Below are positions 62,730 to 64,000 of a stretch of 64,000 nt of DNA, in pieces; the stretch's first letter is position 1; each line of letters begins with the position of its first letter. Location: positions 110,491-174,490 of the forward strand of contig CAIJGA010000030.1 in the NCBI GenBank assembly GCA_903820085.1. The letters are read 5' to 3'. This stretch comes from an uncultured Chlorobiaceae bacterium. GTDB taxonomy: Bacteria; Bacteroidota; Chlorobiia; Chlorobiales; Chlorobiaceae. The position numbers and the translations under genes were made by a program. Below the pieces are notes generated by a model. The model was not told the origin of the DNA. It ran no database searches and was given only the letters and a program-made list of their open reading frames with translations.

Positions 62730-63224
62730 ATGAAGCATGAAAAACATTTTTTTTCCCTGTCATTTGTTGCAATCCTGATAACCATAGCCCTGTCAACCAC
62801 TCAGGCCGGTACACCTACTTCAGGAATAAGCACTAAAATTAATCCACAATACAACTCTACTGAGGCCGTTCTTCCTCCGGTCGCCGTCTCCAGTAAGTCG
62901 CTCTTTCCTGTGACCGAAGGGAAAGCCTCCTTTTACGCTAATCAGTTTCACGGACGCAAAACAGCAAACGGCGAAACATTCAATATGGACAACCTGACCG
63001 CAGCCCATCCTTCACTGCCATTCGGCACCCGTGTAAGAGTAACCAATCTGCGAAACGGAAAGGATGTCATTGTGCGCATCAATGATCGGGGCCCGTTTGT
63101 CAAAGGGAGAATCATCGATTTGTCGATTAGCGCCGCAAAAGAGATCGGACTCATAAAAACCGGAACCGCTCGGGTAAAACTCGAAGCACTCAGCGCAAGC
63201 CAATTGGCTTCAATCGCTGGCTGA
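62730..63224 (+). CDS. rlpA: RlpA-like double-psi beta-barrel protein
   Basis: A 164-residue exported protein: signal peptide ([17 protein letters not shown]), a short linker, then the RlpA double-psi beta-barrel ([59 protein letters not shown]). RlpA is a lytic transglycosylase that prefers peptidoglycan free of stem peptides and acts at the septum; the catalytic Asp in NDRGPF and the His-Gly in [10 protein letters not shown] are present. No lipobox and no SPOR domain, so it is a short form. Confidence 0.9.
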   Translation: MKHEKHFFSLSFVAILITIALSTTQAGTPTSGISTKINPQYNSTEAVLPPVAVSSKSLFPVTEGKASFYANQFHGRKTANGETFNMDNLTAAHPSLPFGTRVRVTNLRNGKDVIVRINDRGPFVKGRIIDLSISAAKEIGLIKTGTARVKLEALSASQLASIAG

Positions 63225-63846
63225 TAATCTGAAATACCAAAACAACGACCAACTGGAAACGGTTGAGATGGAAACGTTTATAAAACGCTCGTAACCGCTT
63301 GGCCTTATGACGAAAATAAATGTTCCCGCCCCAATATTGCACGGTCAATACTTATTGCAAGTAACTCTTTCTGCCGCACAGTACAAATACTCCCCCATGT
63401 GCGGCAGCAGAAGGGGAACTTGCCCATCCCGCCACGTCAGGCAGACAATGATTCGGCCGAAAATAACTGCACGACTCTTGCTTGATTAGTGACAGACGCA
63501 AAAGAGGTGCTCCCCTAAAGAGAACTCTCTTGTTGCTGAAGGCAAAGCCTCATGCAACGCAAGTAATTCACATTAAGCCTCAGTCTGTTGATATGGGTGC
63601 ATATTCCGGCAAACCTCTAGCACGAGATTCACTGAATATCGAACACTTTTATGTCCTGAGCGTAAAAGAAGTTCAATATTGCCAGCATAAGCGATATCTG
63701 TATTATGACAAACGCATCAATCCCGACATGTTAAGGCGTCAGAACGGTGGTTGTGCTCGTTACGAGACGGGTTCAAAATAACACCGCAGGTGATGAAAGC
63801 AAACGAAGAGCGGAATAATGCTGCTTTTCGGAGTGTTCAAAAAAAA
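63225..63846. other. Non-coding stretch before the 5S rRNA terminator
   Basis: About 620 bp without a convincing gene. Short frames at 63307-63489 and 63482-63781 lack ribosome-binding sites, motifs and coding bias. A 10-bp perfect stem lies at 63371-63407 (separate entry). Confidence 0.5.
63371..63407. ncRNA. Unassigned 10-bp perfect hairpin
   Basis: CTGCCGCACA at 63371-63380 and TGTGCGGCAG at 63398-63407 pair exactly around a 17-nt loop. No T run follows on either side. Could be part of a small RNA or a binding site; no family recognised. Confidence 0.25.
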
Positions 63847-63880
63847 AGCCCTTCGTTAATAGCGAAGGGCTTTTTTTATA
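63840..63880 (-). terminator. Intrinsic terminator of the rRNA operon
   Basis: AGCCCTTCG at 63847-63855 and CGAAGGGCT at 63863-63871 form a perfect 9-bp stem with A/T runs at both ends. It lies just beyond the 3' end of the leftward 5S rRNA. Confidence 0.9.
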
Positions 63881-63884
63881 AAAA

Positions 63885-63994
63885 CTCGGCGACGACCTAC
63901 TCTCCCGCTTTTAGGCAGTACCATCGGCTCTCCAGGGCTTAACTACTCTGTTCGGAATGGGAAGAGGTGATCACCTGGGAAAAAGTCGCCGTAG
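63885..63994 (-). rRNA. rrf: 5S ribosomal RNA
   Basis: The reverse complement has the 5S architecture: 5' CTACGGCGAC pairs with 3' GTCGCCGAG; loop regions GGTGATCACCTCTTCCCATTC and CCGAACAGAGTAGTTAAGCCC are the highly conserved 5S blocks, and GCGGGAGAGTAGGTCGTCGCC ends it. About 110 nt. The gene runs leftward, so 23S and 16S lie to the right of the window; it is the last gene of that operon, followed by the terminator. Confidence 0.93.
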
Positions 63995-64000
63995 AAACGG

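Noticed and set aside
63482..63781. 99-codon frame before the rRNA terminator
   Set aside because: No recognisable domain, atypical composition and no start signal; treated as intergenic.

Overview
The window comes from a green sulfur bacterium (Chlorobiaceae, close to Chlorobium/Pelodictyon). The case rests on a chlorophyllide reductase subunit (bchZ, 20353-21762), a CsmB/CsmF-type chlorosome envelope protein (47450-47677), a three-gene E-type succinate dehydrogenase/fumarate reductase of the kind used with the reductive TCA cycle (33742-37357), and many host genes without a clear Shine-Dalgarno sequence. No database search was possible, so the genus is inference.

Layout. 1-600: the start of an NtrC-type response regulator, a terminator and tRNA-Asn. 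773-7863: a fatty-acid/phospholipid operon (DUF177, rpmF, plsX, fabH, fabD, fabG, acpP, fabF, rnc). 7977-15756: an integrated mobile element bounded by a perfect 22-bp direct repeat made from the first codons of gcvPB. It carries a tyrosine recombinase, a small HTH protein, a P4-type primase/helicase, a VirE_N/PriCT-like protein, a chain of overlapping micro-ORFs, a secreted glutamine-rich protein, decayed gene copies and a pair of roughly 115-bp inverted repeats. 15735-21762: gcvPB, an HNH protein, a deaminase, a NagZ-type GH3 enzyme and bchZ. 21950-26244: thrS-infC-rpmI-rplT-pheS. 26262-33579: a pseudogene, UPF0149, an alcohol dehydrogenase, DUF486, a tandem hotdog protein, an epimerase with a small winged-helix partner, an UPF0104 membrane protein and hemE. 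33742-37948: sdhE-sdhB-sdhA and a CBS protein. 38145-44351: a six-gene operon with a CsoR/CstR-type repressor, a TolC-type channel, a very short adaptor, an RND pump, a PII-like protein and an ETHE1-like metallo-beta-lactamase. 44482-47677: a START-like protein, probable chlorosome-associated proteins, a flavodoxin-PCP_red fusion and csmB. 47766-52368: an AmgK-MurU-NamZ-symporter cluster for recycling N-acetylmuramic acid. 52575-63224: a hybrid histidine kinase with a response regulator, an atypical SDR, a pentapeptide-repeat protein, small regulators, kup and an RlpA-like protein. 63847-63994: 5S rRNA and its terminator, the 3' end of a leftward rRNA operon that continues past the window.

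The parts most worth a second look are the element in gcvPB (new integration site, stranded gcvPB promoter, paired inverted repeats around a replication module, coupled micro-ORFs), the flavodoxin-PCP_red fusion beside csmB, the C-N-C repressor/efflux/MBL operon with its stripped-down adaptor, and the self-contained MurNAc salvage operon.
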